Below, one piece after another: positions 8,448 to 18,696 of a DNA stretch of 50,130 nt (position 1 is its first letter; each line of letters begins with the position of its first letter). Made by a program: the position numbers and the translations under genes. Source of the stretch: Bacteroidia bacterium (GTDB lineage Bacteria; Bacteroidota; Bacteroidia; Chitinophagales; Saprospiraceae); contig JAUIKE010000044.1 in NCBI GenBank assembly GCA_030430845.1, positions 1-50,130 on the forward strand. Reading direction: 5' to 3'. The notes under the pieces are model-generated. The model was not told the origin of the DNA. It was given only the letters and a program-made list of their open reading frames with translations, and did no database searches.

Positions 8448-8455
8448 ATAAAATA

Positions 8456-8496
8456 AATGCCGGAAGAATGCTTGCATTCTTCCGGCATTCTTTTTT
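8456..8496 (+). terminator. Rho-independent terminator
   Basis: AATGCCGGAAGAATGC (8456-8471) pairs with GCATTCTTCCGGCATT (8474-8489), a 16-bp stem over TT, followed by CTTTTTT. Confidence 0.85.
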
Positions 8497-8537
8497 AATC
8501 TGGAATGCTGGAATAAATCGTCAAAATAATAATAAAT

Positions 8538-8572
8538 CCCTGAACCCTGAACCCTGAACCCTGAACCCTGAA
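8538..8572. repeat. Heptamer tandem array (CCCTGAA)x5
   Basis: Five exact copies of CCCTGAA run up to one base before the stop codon of the minus-strand intradiol dioxygenase gene (8574). The unit shares the GAACCC core with the octamer array at 13918-13963. It lies in a convergent intergenic gap, after the AhpD terminator. Confidence 0.9.
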
Positions 8573-8573
8573 C

Positions 8574-9191
8574 TCAAAACCCATAATGCGGTATATTCTC
8601 TCCTAAAACAATATCTCTTTCTCCCATCAAAATTCCACCTTCTTTTCGCAACTCAATAATTCCATTTCCCCCTCGATTTCTCATCCTGGATCGGATTTTG
8701 GAAGAAAGCAGCGGATCATCGGCGAAGTAATAGCTATCGAGATAATATTCTTTTTTGTTCGGTTCTTTGACGGTTAGGTGAATATGAGCGGGTTCCGTCC
8801 GACTTGGGTAGACGCCCGGCCGTAAGGTGTAAAACGTGTAATGGCCTTTTGAATTGGTCTTTAGCCAGCCTCGAATAGAGCCATGTCGTTTTTCCCAGCC
8901 TTTGGCGTTGGTATTAGCCGCATAGTGCCCCGATTGGTCGGTGTGGTAGACATACAGGATGACGTTAGGCGCGGGAGTTTTTCCATCTTTTTGATAAACT
9001 GTTCCGGTGATTTTGAGTCGTGGTCCTTTTTTATGAAAATCGGGCAGGGTTGTTTCGGAGCTTAAAAGTTGATCTCCATATTCATAGACGGCTTCGCAGC
9101 CTTCGCAGGGCCCTCCGAGGATTTGCTTGGATTGGGCGTAGGTATTGGAGTGGAGTAGCAGTAATAGAGAAAGAAGGCAGTAGTACTTCAT
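8574..9191 (-). CDS. Secreted intradiol ring-cleavage dioxygenase-like protein
   Basis: A 205-residue protein with a signal peptide (MKYYCLLSLLLLLHSNTYAQ), then the Greek-key beta fold of protocatechuate/catechol intradiol dioxygenases. The four Fe(III) ligands can be assigned: Y90 (QSGHYAA), Y128 (RPGVYPSR), H136 and H138 (AHIHLTV). Intradiol enzymes cleave catechols between the hydroxyls, but exported single-domain versions like this are common in Bacteroidota and their substrate is unknown. A C-E-G-C pair (29-32) near the N-terminus may form a disulfide. ATG 9191 is used because an upstream in-frame start at 9287 would bury the signal peptide. It lies 104 bases downstream of the 2OG oxygenase on the same strand. 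Confidence 0.8.
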   Translation of the reverse strand: MKYYCLLSLLLLLHSNTYAQSKQILGGPCEGCEAVYEYGDQLLSSETTLPDFHKKGPRLKITGTVYQKDGKTPAPNVILYVYHTDQSGHYAANTNAKGWEKRHGSIRGWLKTNSKGHYTFYTLRPGVYPSRTEPAHIHLTVKEPNKKEYYLDSYYFADDPLLSSKIRSRMRNRGGNGIIELRKEGGILMGERDIVLGENIPHYGF

Positions 9192-9294
9192 AGTTTTTTT
9201 ATGACAGATTACCTTCTTTCCAATTAGTTTGCAATTATTGGTAGAGCAATGGGGGAGGAAAGTCGAGGAATGAGGAAAGTAATACATTTCAATC

Positions 9295-9876
9295 TTACTT
9301 AAACGGCGGACCAGCTACCCAACCCACAATAGATCTTCTTTTTCCTTTGGTAATTTCACTTACCCGATGCATGATAAAAGAAGGGAAGATAATGACGGTA
9401 CCCGGCGTTCGAGGGGCTTTTACAATTCTGTTGTTGATCCGGAATTCGAGGTCGCCGCCTTGATACCCTCTGTCATTAGAGAGCTGGATGCTGAAACTCA
9501 GTTTTCGGATAGATGAATCCCCCGTGCCAAAATCGAGATGCCAGTCAAAAAAATCACCTTCTTTGTATTCCGACAGCTGGAAGGGCTCATAAAAGCCGCG
9601 CAGGTCAAAATTGTAATACTGGTTGGCTTGTGCAATAAAGGGAGCCATGCGCTCAAAGATCCAATCCATTTCGCCTCCGTACGTAAGCGGTATGACGGAG
9701 GACTTTCTGATTTCTTCGGCCGATTCTTCTTCTCCTTCCAATTCTCCTTTCTGACTTTCCTGAGTTTTATAAAAATCGTGGATTTGATTCAATTCGTGGG
9801 GCAGGATAACAGAGTCGATCCATAAATACTCGGTGAATTGCGGCAGCGGATTGATCGGGAACGGGTAAGCAGGCAT
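9295..9876 (-). CDS. 2-oxoglutarate/Fe(II)-dependent dioxygenase (prolyl 4-hydroxylase-like)
   Basis: A 193-residue cytoplasmic enzyme. The facial triad is H113-x-D115 (FFDWHLDFG) and H170 (PSFIMHRVSEI), with R180/R181 (KGKRRS) as 2-oxoglutarate-binding candidates. The C-terminal GWVAGPPF ending matches PiuC/prolyl-hydroxylase-like family members. It probably hydroxylates a protein side chain or small molecule; the substrate is unknown. Upstream (9877-10280) lies a non-coding stretch with REP copy 3. Confidence 0.85.
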   Translation of the reverse strand: MPAYPFPINPLPQFTEYLWIDSVILPHELNQIHDFYKTQESQKGELEGEEESAEEIRKSSVIPLTYGGEMDWIFERMAPFIAQANQYYNFDLRGFYEPFQLSEYKEGDFFDWHLDFGTGDSSIRKLSFSIQLSNDRGYQGGDLEFRINNRIVKAPRTPGTVIIFPSFIMHRVSEITKGKRRSIVGWVAGPPFK

Positions 9877-10054
9877 GAATGGAATTTAAGGTGAAATAAA
9901 TGAGCGTTGAAGATACATATTTCTGGTGATAGGTAGGGGTATATATCAGAATGTACTATTTTAGTTAGGACTTTAAACTATATTTTCTAGCGGAATGGGC
10001 AATGGAAGGTGCCGGCGGTACAAACGCTAAGACAAGGCAAGTATGAGGCCAAAA

Positions 10055-10255
10055 CCTATGACCGTCCAGGCTGTCAAAACCTTTCAAAACCTGCCAAAAG
10101 CGGACAATTTCGGACACTTGCTGGCTAGTGTGGGCTAAAATGGGTAACTTTGCCAAGGCGTAAAAAGTCGTTAGTGACCTGGTGACTCCAAGTCACCAGG
10201 TCACTAACGGCCATCCCCACCTCCACCATAATCAGGTTGCCCTCCACTATCATTA
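10055..10255 (+). repeat. Composite REP-like repeat, copy 3
   Basis: It contains AACCTGCCAAAAG followed by two CGGACA boxes 10 bp apart (10101-10116), a spacer, a perfect 19-bp hairpin (10169-10187 and 10191-10209, loop CCA), then CTCCACCATAATC and CTCCACTATCATTATAG boxes (10216-10254). The hairpin is of the AGTGACC subtype with compensating GGTCACT on the other arm. The remainder of the 9877-10280 gap shows no gene. Confidence 0.88.
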
Positions 10256-10280
10256 TAGCGTTCCGGAAAATCATCGGAAT

Positions 10281-10529
10281 TCACACCAAACCCTGCTCAA
10301 TCACGCTCTCTGCACAGGCCAGAACCGCTTCCTTATTTGAAATAGGCTCCCAATTGAGCAATCTTTTTGCTTTGGAATTATCTACCTTTCGCTCCGCTCC
10401 AAGATCGATTAAAATAGGCTGAAGAGTTTTGTCTATGTAAGAGAAAAGACGTACAGCGAAGTTGGGGAGGATGGCCTTTGGGATTTTTTGTCCGGATATT
10501 GTTTGTGTAAGATATATCCATTCATTTCC
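10281..10529 (-). pseudogene. 3' remnant of an NAD-dependent epimerase (extended SDR)
   Basis: On the minus strand, the frame from after a TAG at 10530-10532 to the TGA at 10281-10283 encodes about 82 residues beginning GNEWIYLTQTISGQKIPKA. It contains LPNFAVRLFSYID, DLGAERKVDNSKAKRLLNWEP and SNKEAVLACAESVIEQGLV. This is the characteristic C-terminus of dihydroflavonol-4-reductase-like epimerases (KARRLLGW.P...EEAI..AESLI..GL). The NAD-binding two-thirds is absent: the MFS transporter gene starts 20 bases beyond the break. The open frame with no internal stop suggests recent truncation. The likely cause is a deletion or rearrangement near REP copy 3. Confidence 0.75.
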
Positions 10530-10549
10530 CTACTTTTGCCGCAAAAAAC

Positions 10550-11755
10550 ATGCAAAGCTTTTGGAGCTTTCTTCGTGCTAATAAATACTTGCTTCTTTTT
10601 GGAATAGTTCTGACCTATTTCTCCAGTTTCGGACAAACCTTTTTAATTTCTCTTTATATTCCTGAATTGGGCAAGGCTTTTGACTTGTCTAATACCGGCC
10701 TTAGTTCACTGTATGCAGTGGCAACCATGGCATCCGCTTTTACGCTGCCCTGGCTGGGGCGTTTGGTAGATACCCAGCCTTTGAGAAGGTTTTCATTTGG
10801 TGTGATCGGAGGTTTGATGCTGGCTTGCGTGATTCTTTCAGTAGCCTTCCATCCCGGACTGGTATTACTGGGGTTTTTCGGTCTTCGACTGTTCGGACAG
10901 GGATTAATGAGCCATACCTCTATTTCTACCATGGCCCGGGCCTTTGTAAAGGATAGAGGCAAGGCCATCAGCATAGCTACCCTGGGCCATCCGCTTGGGG
11001 AGGCCACACTTCCATTACTGATCTCATTCGTTATTGGAGCCTGGGGTTGGCGGATGGGACTGCGGTTGAGTGCCTTGAGTTTGTTAGTATTGGTAGTCCC
11101 GCTAATTTTTTTACTGTTAAGAAATCAGTCTAAAGAACTGTTGTTGCCGAGTAGTTTGGAAAAGGAGACGGCTCAAACCAGTAAAAACCCCTTACGTATT
11201 TTAACCCAATCTTCATTTTGGATCATTGCCCCAGCTGTCTTTATCCTGGGCTTTATGAACACCGCGATTTTCTTTTTTCAAATAAAATTGGGGAATAGTC
11301 GCGGCTGGGAGCCTTCCTGGGTAGCGGCTTCCCTGTCGATCTATGCTTTGGCCAGCGCCTTATCCATGATGAGTGCCGGCCCCCTGGTGGATCGCCTGAG
11401 CGCGCGAAAGCTGTTTCCTTTTATGCTGATCCCTTATGTAATGGGCTTGCTGGTGTTAGCATTTTTCAGTCATCCGATCGCATATCCGGCTGCGCTGGTG
11501 CTGATCGCAATGTCAAATGGCGGAGGCGGAACGATCAAAAATGCCTTGTTCGCAGAAGTGTTCGGAACGGAGATCATCGGCTCGGTGCGCTCGGTCTTCC
11601 ATATGGTGATGGTGTTCAGCACAGCTCTGGGGCCGATCAGCTTTGGGGTGCTGCTGGATAGCGGCTGGAGTTATGAAAGTGTCTTTTTATTATCGGCCGG
11701 CTTGGTGTTGGTGATTTTGGTTTGGAGTTTTTTTATCAAGCGTTTACGAGTTTGA
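10550..11755 (+). CDS. Major facilitator superfamily transporter
   Basis: A 401-residue inner-membrane protein with about 12 hydrophobic segments arranged in two halves split by a charged loop (around residues 185-215). The first cytoplasmic loop contains LGRLVDTQPLRRF, the MFS motif A position (G-x-L-x-D-x-x-x-R-R). The second half contains the partial repeat AGPLVDRLSARKLFP. The substrate is unknown; the sequence resembles OFA/monocarboxylate-type or drug MFS members. Its promoter lies inside the epimerase remnant: TACTTTTG (10530-10537) is a good -7 box only 12 bases before the ATG, so the transcript has a very short leader. Confidence 0.9.
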   Translation: MQSFWSFLRANKYLLLFGIVLTYFSSFGQTFLISLYIPELGKAFDLSNTGLSSLYAVATMASAFTLPWLGRLVDTQPLRRFSFGVIGGLMLACVILSVAFHPGLVLLGFFGLRLFGQGLMSHTSISTMARAFVKDRGKAISIATLGHPLGEATLPLLISFVIGAWGWRMGLRLSALSLLVLVVPLIFLLLRNQSKELLLPSSLEKETAQTSKNPLRILTQSSFWIIAPAVFILGFMNTAIFFFQIKLGNSRGWEPSWVAASLSIYALASALSMMSAGPLVDRLSARKLFPFMLIPYVMGLLVLAFFSHPIAYPAALVLIAMSNGGGGTIKNALFAEVFGTEIIGSVRSVFHMVMVFSTALGPISFGVLLDSGWSYESVFLLSAGLVLVILVWSFFIKRLRV

Positions 11756-11782
11756 TGCCCAGGGAGCAGTTCTAAAAGCCTT

Positions 11783-11935
11783 GCAATACCTGCCAAAATC
11801 GGACAAAATCGGACAGGGACTTGCATCCAAATAAAATTTTGTGAATCTTGCGTTAGTCACCTGGTGACTCGCAGTCACCAGGTGACTAACGCAAGATTTT
11901 CCCCGCTCCACTATTTTGCGAGCCCACTCCACTAT
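11783..11935 (+). repeat. Composite REP-like repeat, copy 4 (full unit)
   Basis: TGCAATACCTGCC precedes two CGGACA boxes 10 bp apart (11799-11815). After the spacer CATCCAAATAAAATTTTGTG comes a perfect 26-bp hairpin (11844-11869 and 11873-11898), whose loop is CGC instead of CCA. Boxes GCTCCACTATTTTG and ACTCCACTATCAG follow (11904-11936). Relative to copy 2 the stem carries a compensated T-A to C-G change (TTGTG to TTGCG). It sits between convergent genes, 28 bases after the MFS stop. Confidence 0.9.
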
Positions 11936-11945
11936 CAGAAGACTC

Positions 11946-12431
11946 TTATCCCTTTTTTCTCACCGGTACCCAAACCTCCTCTTCTGCTCCAGGGTCATCC
12001 GGCCGGTATTGATCATCCATGATTTCAAATTGAGGGCGATTGTCTAATTCATAATCAGAGTTGGGGAGCCAGCTACCGAAAATGAATTGCGACGTTTTGG
12101 GGAAATCACTCGGCAGGCCTTGATGGATGAAAACGGCATATAGCCCTGCCGGGACCGTCAGTACCTCCAGCCCTGTCGGAAGGGCCTTGAGCTCGCCGAC
12201 CTCAACAGCGGCCCATTTTTCAAACGGCGTTTGTGGCGTGAAGGGGCCTTGGTGGGAAAAGATCTGAACAGAAAAAAAGGCATTCGGAAGGACTTCCTGT
12301 ATCTCTCTTACCCGGGGCTTGAAACTTTGCCAAAGCTCCTGGGTTTGGTTGTCGGCCAAAGTAGTTTGAATGCGCAGACCGATTAAGTGCTTTTCTGAAA
12401 TACTCCTGATTTTGGGTGGTTGATGGTTCAT
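11946..12431 (-). CDS. GyrI-like / AraC effector-binding domain protein
   Basis: A 161-residue stand-alone SOUL/GyrI-fold protein. The pattern is a substrate-recognition beta-alpha-beta start (IRSISEKHLIGLRIQTTLADNQTQELWQSF), a middle KWAAVEVGELKALPTGLEVLTVPAGLYAVFIHQG strand, a FGSWLPNSDYELDNRPQFEIMDDQY segment and an acidic C-terminus (DPGAEEEVWVPVRKK). These match the YHR-type effector-binding domain of AraC/GyrI regulators. With no DNA-binding part, it probably binds small hydrophobic ligands or antagonises a protein partner. It ends close to REP copy 4, and begins 30 bases from the stop of the upstream TlpA-like gene, suggesting co-transcription. Confidence 0.8.
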   Translation of the reverse strand: MNHQPPKIRSISEKHLIGLRIQTTLADNQTQELWQSFKPRVREIQEVLPNAFFSVQIFSHQGPFTPQTPFEKWAAVEVGELKALPTGLEVLTVPAGLYAVFIHQGLPSDFPKTSQFIFGSWLPNSDYELDNRPQFEIMDDQYRPDDPGAEEEVWVPVRKKG

Positions 12432-12461
12432 TTTTGAGATGTTATCCAGTATTAGGTAGTT

Positions 12462-13124
12462 CTAAAGCATTTCCCTCACCTTCTCAAGAAACCTCTCGTA
12501 ATTTATTTGATTGGCTTCCTCTAAAGACATTATTTTGCCGTTCTCATCTTCTGCACCTGGAGCGGCTGCCCCTCTTTTTACGGCCACTATTTTTTTGTTC
12601 CGGTCCAGGTAATAACTGGCCGGAAAACCTAAGTAGTGCTTGAAGGATCGAAAGTTCAGGTTTTTTTCCTTAGCTTTTCCGGGTCTGTGAACGAGCGTGA
12701 CCTTATCCGAATACTTTTTGGCCAACTCCTCTAACTTCGCCGGCTCATCCCAAAGAAGAACGATCACTTTGATATCCTCTTCAAATTCATCGGCGATCCG
12801 ATTGATGGCTGGGATCTCTGCCAAACAAGGCTGACACCAGGAGGAGGACATTTTTAAAATGATGGGCCTTGAAATGTTTTCCAGTTTTTCAATATGCCCA
12901 CTCAAATCACTGAACTCGTAATTGGGCATCGTTTTTCCAATGATACAATCTGGTCCAGCTTCAAATATTCGTAAGCCATCCTCAACTTGTCCCGATTTAA
13001 TCAGGGAATCAACCCGCATTTTATATTCTTCGACACAGTTTCGTACATCGGCTGAGTAGTAATCTACCTGAGCATCTAATTGGAAGGAAAAAAAGAATAA
13101 TAGGGGAATAAAAAGCTTTTGCAT
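12462..13124 (-). CDS. TlpA-family thiol-disulfide oxidoreductase
   Basis: A 220-residue exported thioredoxin-fold protein with a signal peptide (MQKLFIPLLFFFSFQLDAQ). The active site C97-Q-P-C100 lies in KMSSSWCQPCLAEIP, and the family's later cis-Pro segment reads YLGFPASYYLD. The extra N-terminal cysteines (C30 and C60) could form a structural disulfide. It probably acts in the periplasm on disulfides or in cytochrome maturation-like reduction. It precedes the GyrI-like gene on the same strand. Confidence 0.85.
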   Translation of the reverse strand: MQKLFIPLLFFFSFQLDAQVDYYSADVRNCVEEYKMRVDSLIKSGQVEDGLRIFEAGPDCIIGKTMPNYEFSDLSGHIEKLENISRPIILKMSSSWCQPCLAEIPAINRIADEFEEDIKVIVLLWDEPAKLEELAKKYSDKVTLVHRPGKAKEKNLNFRSFKHYLGFPASYYLDRNKKIVAVKRGAAAPGAEDENGKIMSLEEANQINYERFLEKVREML

Positions 13125-13273
13125 TTTTAATGGGGTTGTTTTTATAGTTAGAAAAACCAGTGCAATTTACAAAAAACGGTTTTATGCTGACAATTTGAAT
13201 GGACTCCCAAAATCAAAACCCGGAACGATTCTTTATCTTTACCCACATACATCATTCACCATAAAAACGAAGC

Positions 13274-13819
13274 ATGAAAAAAATAATTTCATCCTCCCTC
13301 ATCACTTTTTTTCTTCTAATTACCCTCCACGCCCAAGAAGGCGAACGCTCCACAGGCCCCATCATTAAAGATTACGGCCCGACTTTCAAAGTAGAGAACC
13401 CTGACTTCAAACTCGACCCTAAAAAGAAATACAAGGTCGTTTTCGATATCCACAACTCTCCCGAAGATCCCTCGGCCGTAAATCCGATGATCAATACCCT
13501 GGCCCGTTTTCTCAATATGCATGCCGGGGCCGGCGTACCTCTGAAAAACCTCAAAGTAGTAGGTGTCATCCATAACAAAGCGAGCAAGGATGCGATGAAT
13601 AATGAAGCTTATCGGGAAAAATTTGGCGTCGATAACCCCAATATCCCACTCATGGAGGAATTGGAAAAGGCCGGTGCCCAGATCTACATGTGCGGCCAGT
13701 CGATCCACGCCCGCGGGGTCGATCCGGAGCGCATGGCAGAGCCGGTGAAAACAGCCCTGTCGGCCATGACAGTCTTCCTGAGCCTGCAAAACGAAGGATA
13801 TACTTTGATCCGTTTTTAA
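13274..13819 (+). CDS. Exported DsrE/DsrF-like protein
   Basis: A 181-residue protein with a signal peptide (MKKIISSSLITFFLLITLHAQ) followed by the DsrE sulfur-relay fold: YKVVFDIHNSPEDPSAVNPMINTLARFLNMHAGAG, KNLKVVGVIHNKASKDAMNN and a conserved Cys140 (QIYMCGQSIHARGVD). Cytoplasmic DsrE proteins carry persulfide on such a cysteine; exported single-domain versions are widespread in Bacteroidota with no established role. It is divergently oriented from the TlpA-like gene, with a 149-base shared upstream region, so a common redox theme is possible but unproven. Confidence 0.85.
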   Translation: MKKIISSSLITFFLLITLHAQEGERSTGPIIKDYGPTFKVENPDFKLDPKKKYKVVFDIHNSPEDPSAVNPMINTLARFLNMHAGAGVPLKNLKVVGVIHNKASKDAMNNEAYREKFGVDNPNIPLMEELEKAGAQIYMCGQSIHARGVDPERMAEPVKTALSAMTVFLSLQNEGYTLIRF

Positions 13820-13917
13820 GTAGTTGAGGGATTCTGGTGTTCTGGTGTTCAATTTAAATAGTTTTAGAACAGGGTGCTTATCAAAGATTTGAAAAAAAAG
13901 CTGAGACAATTTTCCTT

Positions 13918-13963
13918 GAACCCCGGAACCCCGGAACCCCGGAACCTCGGAACCTCGGAACCC
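13918..13963. repeat. Octamer tandem array GAACC(C/T)CG x5 plus partial
   Basis: Three GAACCCCG units, two GAACCTCG units and a final GAACCC end 9 bases before the ATG of the M23 peptidase gene. The array thus lies in the likely 5' leader or core promoter. Eight-base units do not preserve spacing on the helix face, so copy-number change could alter expression. Confidence 0.9.
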
Positions 13964-13972
13964 AAATAAACT

Positions 13973-15598
13973 ATGAAAAAAAACAACCTAACACTAATCA
14001 TACTCTTCCTTCAGTTGGCAACACTTCCTATGGTTGCCCAACAAGCCCAGATCGGTGAAAATAGCCGGACGCTGCTGGTGTGGCCCTTCGATGAAAGCTT
14101 TTACATCGATCAATATGTAGGCTCTCATGGGTGGAACATGATCTGCGGGCCCGGTTGCGGGTATCATACGAATAGTGACCAGAGCGCGCTGGACTGGTCG
14201 CGATATGGCCTGTCTTCCTGCGGCGCTGTTTTTAATGCGCCCTTATCAGGCACGGTTTTATATGTCCGGCTGGGCAGTAATACCGGCTACGGGAATCAGG
14301 TGATTATTCAGTCAGATCAGGACTCCACTTATGCCTTCCGCATGGCACATATGCAGGAGGTTTGGGTAGGCAGCGGTGATTATGTGGAGGCCGGCGAACC
14401 CATCGGCAGAGTAGGGGACACCGGCAACGGCGGCTGTCACGGACACCTGGCGATGTACCGGAAAATCTATGACCGAGCCGAAAATGTGTTGCAGCCCATA
14501 GATTCTAATCAAGTGTATAAACGGGCGATTGACTACTTGAAAATAGGTGAATTCGTGCCGACGCCCTACGAAAACCCCGCTTACTTCTCGGAACCTTTTT
14601 CTTTTGTGAGAGACCAGGAGGGCATCGTACTGGACTTATTCAGTGTAGAAGACTTTCATTTCGCAGTTGAAGATTCTATCAGAGTAAAGGCTCGGATCCG
14701 AAATCTGGGCGAACAGGAATGGACCGGCGTCCTGGCTTTGGACATTCAGGACGAGGAAATATATCGATATAGTTCTCTTTCTGAGCATATAGGGGAATCG
14801 GATACCTTTACATTATATACAGGGAACTCCAAGGAGTTTCAACTAGTCTTTCCACTTACTAAATTTGATCCGGGGCTGTATTTTGTTCATTTGCTGTTTG
14901 TTTCAGAAGCTCGTTCTTCCGACTTATTGACACGGGCGAAAGTTTGGTCGCCGCTTCGCAGCGCTCATGTTCAACTGCTGTCAAAGGAAGACTGTAATCT
15001 GGATGAGCCCAATGACGAACCAGGCACAGCGACCTTGCTTTTTCCTGAGCCTTTATCAAACCCTGTCAAAGCACAAAAAAAGGAAGGCCTCATTTCCGTT
15101 TTTGGAGATGAAAAAGATGTTTACACTTTTCAAACAATGCAGCCAGGTCGTATGAAGATCAACTTTACAGATACGATCCGTTTTTCCATGGAAATTTATA
15201 ACGAGTCTGGCCCGGTCTCGGTTTCGGGCAAAGCCGGCTTGTCTTCCTTTATCACAGAGCCAGGTGTTGCTTATTTTATTGAGTTCAGCGCTCGCCCTGA
15301 TTGCAATCGGCCTTATGAGTTTCGGTATGAGTGGACGCCTGTCGAAAGGGTGGCCTGGCAAATGACAGTGGCCGATCAGCTGAATAGTGAACTCACCGTG
15401 CTCGAAGCTGCAGTGATTGAATGGCAGATCATCGATTTAATGGGGCGTCGACTTTTTTCTTCGGGGAAAAAAATGTTGGAACCTGGAGCCTATTTTAACA
15501 CATTTCCACTGGATAATGTCTCACCAGGAGTATACCTTGCAGCCCTTTTCGTGGATGGCCGATTGACGGAGCATAAAAAGTTTTTTTGGCATCCATAA
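13973..15598 (+). CDS. Secreted M23 metallopeptidase with type IX secretion tail
   Basis: A 541-residue exported protein. The signal peptide (residues 1-23) is followed by a LytM/M23 domain. Zn ligands are H65 and D69 (H-T-N-S-D) and H158 in CHGHLAMY, with H156 as the catalytic His. The M23 fold occupies about residues 60-190. Linker beta domains follow. The C-terminal about 80 residues (MGRRLFSSGKKMLEPGAYF...GVYLAALFVDGRLTEHKKFFWHP) match type A T9SS sorting domains. It probably cleaves peptidoglycan cross-links or other Gly-rich peptides at the cell surface. An octamer repeat array abuts the start codon. A 33-bp inverted repeat follows. Confidence 0.85.
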   Translation: MKKNNLTLIILFLQLATLPMVAQQAQIGENSRTLLVWPFDESFYIDQYVGSHGWNMICGPGCGYHTNSDQSALDWSRYGLSSCGAVFNAPLSGTVLYVRLGSNTGYGNQVIIQSDQDSTYAFRMAHMQEVWVGSGDYVEAGEPIGRVGDTGNGGCHGHLAMYRKIYDRAENVLQPIDSNQVYKRAIDYLKIGEFVPTPYENPAYFSEPFSFVRDQEGIVLDLFSVEDFHFAVEDSIRVKARIRNLGEQEWTGVLALDIQDEEIYRYSSLSEHIGESDTFTLYTGNSKEFQLVFPLTKFDPGLYFVHLLFVSEARSSDLLTRAKVWSPLRSAHVQLLSKEDCNLDEPNDEPGTATLLFPEPLSNPVKAQKKEGLISVFGDEKDVYTFQTMQPGRMKINFTDTIRFSMEIYNESGPVSVSGKAGLSSFITEPGVAYFIEFSARPDCNRPYEFRYEWTPVERVAWQMTVADQLNSELTVLEAAVIEWQIIDLMGRRLFSSGKKMLEPGAYFNTFPLDNVSPGVYLAALFVDGRLTEHKKFFWHP

Positions 15599-15601
15599 AA
15601 C

Positions 15602-15634
15602 TTAAGGGCATGGGCCGACAGCCCATCCCCTTAA
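15602..15634 (+). terminator. Intergenic hairpin between M23 and TRIC genes
   Basis: TTAAGGGCATGGGC pairs with GCCCATCCCCTTAA, with one mismatch and a 5-nt loop. No T tract follows on the plus strand, so it may be a weak terminator or mRNA stabiliser; the TRIC gene begins 12 bases further on. Confidence 0.5.
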
Positions 15635-15645
15635 ACAATTACAGC

Positions 15646-16248
15646 ATGACAATAATTTATACCTTAGACCTGATCGGAACCTTTGTGTTCGCGATCAGTG
15701 GTATGTTGGCGGCGGCCAACAAGCAGTTTGATGTGTTCGGTGCATCGGTGATCGCTTTCGTAACAGCGGTAGGCGGCGGCACTTTACGAGATGTGCTGAT
15801 CGGTGCGCAGCCGGTGGGCTGGATGAAGGATCTGAACTATCTTGGAGTGATCGCCTTGGCAGTGCCTGTCAGCTATTTTTTCCGCGCTTATATTCAAAAG
15901 TTGCGAAAAACCATGTTTTTGTTCGACACCATCGGCATTGGTTTGTTCACGATCCTGGGTTTACAGAAAACCCTGGATATGGGGCTGCACTATGTGGTGG
16001 CTGTTATGATGGGGGCCGTTTCAGCTGTTTTCGGTGGGGTGATCCGGGACCTGTTATCCAACGAAATACCCTTGATTTTTAGAAAAGAAATTTATGCCAC
16101 TGCCTGTATTTTAGGAGGCATCATCTACTTAAGTTTGACCGTGCTGGGCGTGGAATATCACATCAGTGTGATCAGCACCGTGGTGTTTATCATCGTGATT
16201 CGAATTTTGGCAGTTCGGAAGCACTGGAGTTTGCCTATGATAAAGTAG
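15646..16248 (+). CDS. Trimeric intracellular cation channel family protein (YadS/UPF0126)
   Basis: A 200-residue membrane protein with two internally repeated UPF0126 halves of three segments each. Half one contains FAISGMLAA...VTAVGGGTLRDVLIG and half two contains VTAVFGGVIRDLLSNE-like sequence (MMGAVSAVFGGVIRDLL), the glycine-rich GGGxxRD kinks that line the pore in prokaryotic TRIC channels. It probably conducts K+ as a trimer. ATG 15646 is used; an in-frame extension to 15586 overlaps the M23 gene. The stop codon lies inside a terminator hairpin. Confidence 0.9.
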   Translation: MTIIYTLDLIGTFVFAISGMLAAANKQFDVFGASVIAFVTAVGGGTLRDVLIGAQPVGWMKDLNYLGVIALAVPVSYFFRAYIQKLRKTMFLFDTIGIGLFTILGLQKTLDMGLHYVVAVMMGAVSAVFGGVIRDLLSNEIPLIFRKEIYATACILGGIIYLSLTVLGVEYHISVISTVVFIIVIRILAVRKHWSLPMIK

Positions 16249-16269
16249 CAAATTGCCGGCGGCAATTTG

Positions 16270-16275
<6 letters not shown>
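16243..16275. terminator. Bidirectional terminator containing both stop codons
   Basis: AAGTAGCAAATTGCC (16243-16257), loop GGC, GGCAATTTGCTACTT (16261-16275): a perfect 15-bp stem. The TAG of the TRIC gene (16246-16248) and the TAG of the minus-strand fdhF-like gene (16270-16272) are symmetric parts of its arms. Confidence 0.85.
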
Positions 16276-18612
<2,337 letters not shown>

Positions 18613-18643
18613 GCTCAAGTTGGCTTTTGCTAAATAATTCTAT

Positions 18644-18692
18644 AAAGCTCAGCGGAATGAACGGCTGTCAGCCGTTCATTCCGCTGAGCTTT
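18644..18692 (-). terminator. Perfect 23-bp triloop hairpin between fdhD and fdhF-like genes
   Basis: AAAGCTCAGCGGAATGAACG... (18644-18666) pairs with the complementary arm 18670-18692 around loop GTC. It lies between stop 18697 and start 18612 of two same-strand genes, so it is either a terminator/attenuator for fdhD or an mRNA-stabilising stem. Confidence 0.75.
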
Positions 18693-18696
18693 AATT

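Noticed and set aside
8538..8572. Telomere-like repeat
   Set aside because: It is only five internal copies between genes, so it is a short tandem array, not a chromosome end.
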